A model generated the notes under the pieces. The model was not told where the DNA came from. It worked only from the letters and a program-made list of their open reading frames with translations, and did not search any database. Shown here one piece after another: positions 22,728-23,711 of a DNA stretch of 23,711 nt (the first letter of the stretch is position 1; each line of letters opens with the position of its first letter). Position numbers and translations under genes: made by a program. The DNA comes from CAZAFM01 sp964484395 (GTDB taxonomy: Bacteria > Campylobacterota > Campylobacteria > Campylobacterales > CAZAFM01). The stretch covers positions 1-23,711 of the forward strand of contig CAZAFM010000030.1 in NCBI GenBank assembly GCA_964484395.1, written 5' to 3'.

Positions 22728-23033
22728 CTACCTTAGAGTTTCTATATACTCTGCTACTGCTTCAGCATCTGCATCACTTTTGATGTTTAGCTTAGCTTGA
22801 GCACTCATAACAGCACCCATTCCAAATTTGTTCTCAGTACCTGCTTTATAAGCATTTAGAGAAGCTATTATCTCTTCTTTGTTTAAAGATGTGATAGCTG
22901 GAACTTTTCCTGCATATACCATTTTACCATCTGCACCATGACACACTGCACATTTTTTGTAGATTGCAGCACCATCAGCTGCCATTAGTGAAACTACACC
23001 GACTGTTGCTAGAGCTAGAATAGCTTTTTTCAT
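22728..23033 (-). CDS. Periplasmic class I cytochrome c, c553-like
   Basis: A 101-residue single-heme electron carrier. A signal peptide (MKKAILALATVGVVSLMA) is cleaved after about residue 19. The heme motif is CAVCH (C28, C31, H32), and the methionine axial ligand is likely M72 or M76 in GMGAVM. A C-terminal helix, AEAVAEYIETLR, closes the fold. It is of the small cytochrome c553 type that carries electrons from the bc1 complex to terminal oxidases or other reductases in this phylum. ATG has AAGGAG six bases upstream. The 45 bp to recR contain ACTCC/GGAGT arms that could mask the ribosome site. It ends facing the shared terminator. Confidence 0.93.
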   Translation of the reverse strand: MKKAILALATVGVVSLMAADGAAIYKKCAVCHGADGKMVYAGKVPAITSLNKEEIIASLNAYKAGTENKFGMGAVMSAQAKLNIKSDADAEAVAEYIETLR

Positions 23034-23078
23034 AAAAGACTCCTTAATTGTTTTATGGAGTATTTTAGCAGATTTTGC

Positions 23079-23651
23079 TTAAATCTTCACTCTTTTTTCC
23101 ATAGCTCGGGAAAGTGAGAATATATCTATGTTTTCTAAACTAATACCTCCTGGTATACCTTGGGCTATCTTTGTGAACTCTATTTCAAGCATACTTAGTG
23201 AATCTTCTATATAGATAATAAGCCCATCACTAGCTATAGAAGGAGCAAAGGCAAATATAATCTCTTTTACATCTCTATCTTTTGCTATTGATTTTATCTT
23301 CTCTATCTCAAGTTGAACATCATTTTGTAAAACAAAGTAGTACCCATTATATGACTTTATACTCTCCAAAAATGAAATATCTTTAGCACTCTCTACAATA
23401 CAGAGTTTTGAACCATCACGGGAGCCATCACTACATATATCACATATCTCATGCTCAGTGATACCACCACACTCATCGCAGACTTTTACGCTTGTTACTG
23501 CTTTTTCAATTACATGAGCCATCCTAGCTCCTTTAAATTTATCATCCACAGTAATATGGTGCGCAAGTCTAAGGGCGCTTTTTTTGCCAAGACCGGGCAG
23601 AGAGTTGAAAATCTCTACAAGATCATTGAAGTTTTGAAGATCTCTGTTCAT
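23079..23651 (-). CDS. recR: Recombination mediator protein RecR
   Basis: Part of the RecFOR machinery (RecOR in this phylum) loading RecA on gapped DNA. The N-terminal helix-hairpin-helix is FNSLPGLGKKSALRLAHH (15-32), the zinc finger is C58-C61-C70-C73 (CDECG...CDIC), then comes a Toprim domain from about residue 81 (KLCIVESAKDISFLES) and a C-terminal Walker-B-like part (GIPGG). 190 residues, normal length. ATG at 23651; the ribosome site is weak (AAGAAAAAG). The 60 bp upstream to the window edge hold a TTAAAAT that could be a -10 and show no other gene. Confidence 0.95.
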   Translation of the reverse strand: MNRDLQNFNDLVEIFNSLPGLGKKSALRLAHHITVDDKFKGARMAHVIEKAVTSVKVCDECGGITEHEICDICSDGSRDGSKLCIVESAKDISFLESIKSYNGYYFVLQNDVQLEIEKIKSIAKDRDVKEIIFAFAPSIASDGLIIYIEDSLSMLEIEFTKIAQGIPGGISLENIDIFSLSRAMEKRVKI

Positions 23652-23711
23652 ATTTACTTTTTCTTTTCTATTTTAATCTTTGAATATCTGTGATAAAATT
23701 TCACTTTAAAA

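Noticed and set aside
23689..23704. GTGA-N7-TCAC inverted repeat before recR, like a CRP site
   Set aside because: The arms are only four bases and the spacing is seven, not six; expected by chance in AT-rich DNA.

Overview
The window is a bacterial chromosome segment from a Campylobacterota (Epsilonproteobacteria) genome, most likely a free-living Sulfurimonas/Sulfurovum-type organism. Supporting points: the ThrRS, ArgF and thymidylate kinase sequences closely resemble the Campylobacter proteins as I remember them; the argF / UPF0763 / hemN / Fe-S oxidoreductase order is the epsilonproteobacterial one; hisS-trpS-flgA-ubiX-coaD-tmk form a tight operon; DNA is AT-rich with frequent TTG starts. 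The genus is inference. A run of N at 13238-13337 is a scaffold gap.

Layout. (1) 1-2530, minus strand: tRNA-Ala(GGC), tRNA-Val(GAC), thrS and infC (cut by the window edge), apparently read from one promoter near 2550. (2) 2649-6698, plus strand: argF, a UPF0763/DUF2603 protein, hemN and a GlcF/GlpC-like Fe-S protein, nearly without spacing. An inverted repeat with arginine-box-like half sites precedes argF. (3) 6695-7885, minus: an AAA_14-type ATPase ending tail to tail on the Fe-S gene. (4) 8022-13950, minus: the accessory part. It holds a 1556-residue multidomain secreted protein translationally coupled to a 58-residue HicB-like protein; a RelB/RelE-like antitoxin/toxin pair whose toxin runs into the gap; two 59-bp direct repeats that each carry the probable promoter of a toxin-antitoxin-type gene; further short repeats and nested inverted repeats; and a 40-residue lipoprotein. 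(5) 14022-17333, minus: speA, cysE and a DsbC/DsbG-like thiol-disulfide protein. (6) 17421-22679, plus: hisS, trpS, flgA, ubiX, coaD, tmk, a cysteine-rich lipoprotein and a very acidic small protein, closed by a terminator at 22693-22712. (7) 22728-23651, minus: a small periplasmic cytochrome c and recR.

Housekeeping functions cover translation (three aminoacyl-tRNA synthetases, IF3, two tRNAs), arginine, polyamine, cysteine, heme, coenzyme A, prenyl-FMN and dTTP synthesis, flagellar P-ring assembly and recombination repair. The most unusual material is 12.6-13.9 kb (HicB-like gene coupled to a giant exoprotein, promoter-bearing repeats, a possible short insertion, and an assembly break in the same place), the exoprotein's 19 bacterial N-glycosylation sequons, and the cysteine-rich lipoprotein with four CX3C motifs. 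No CRISPR array, insertion sequence, prophage or rRNA gene was seen.
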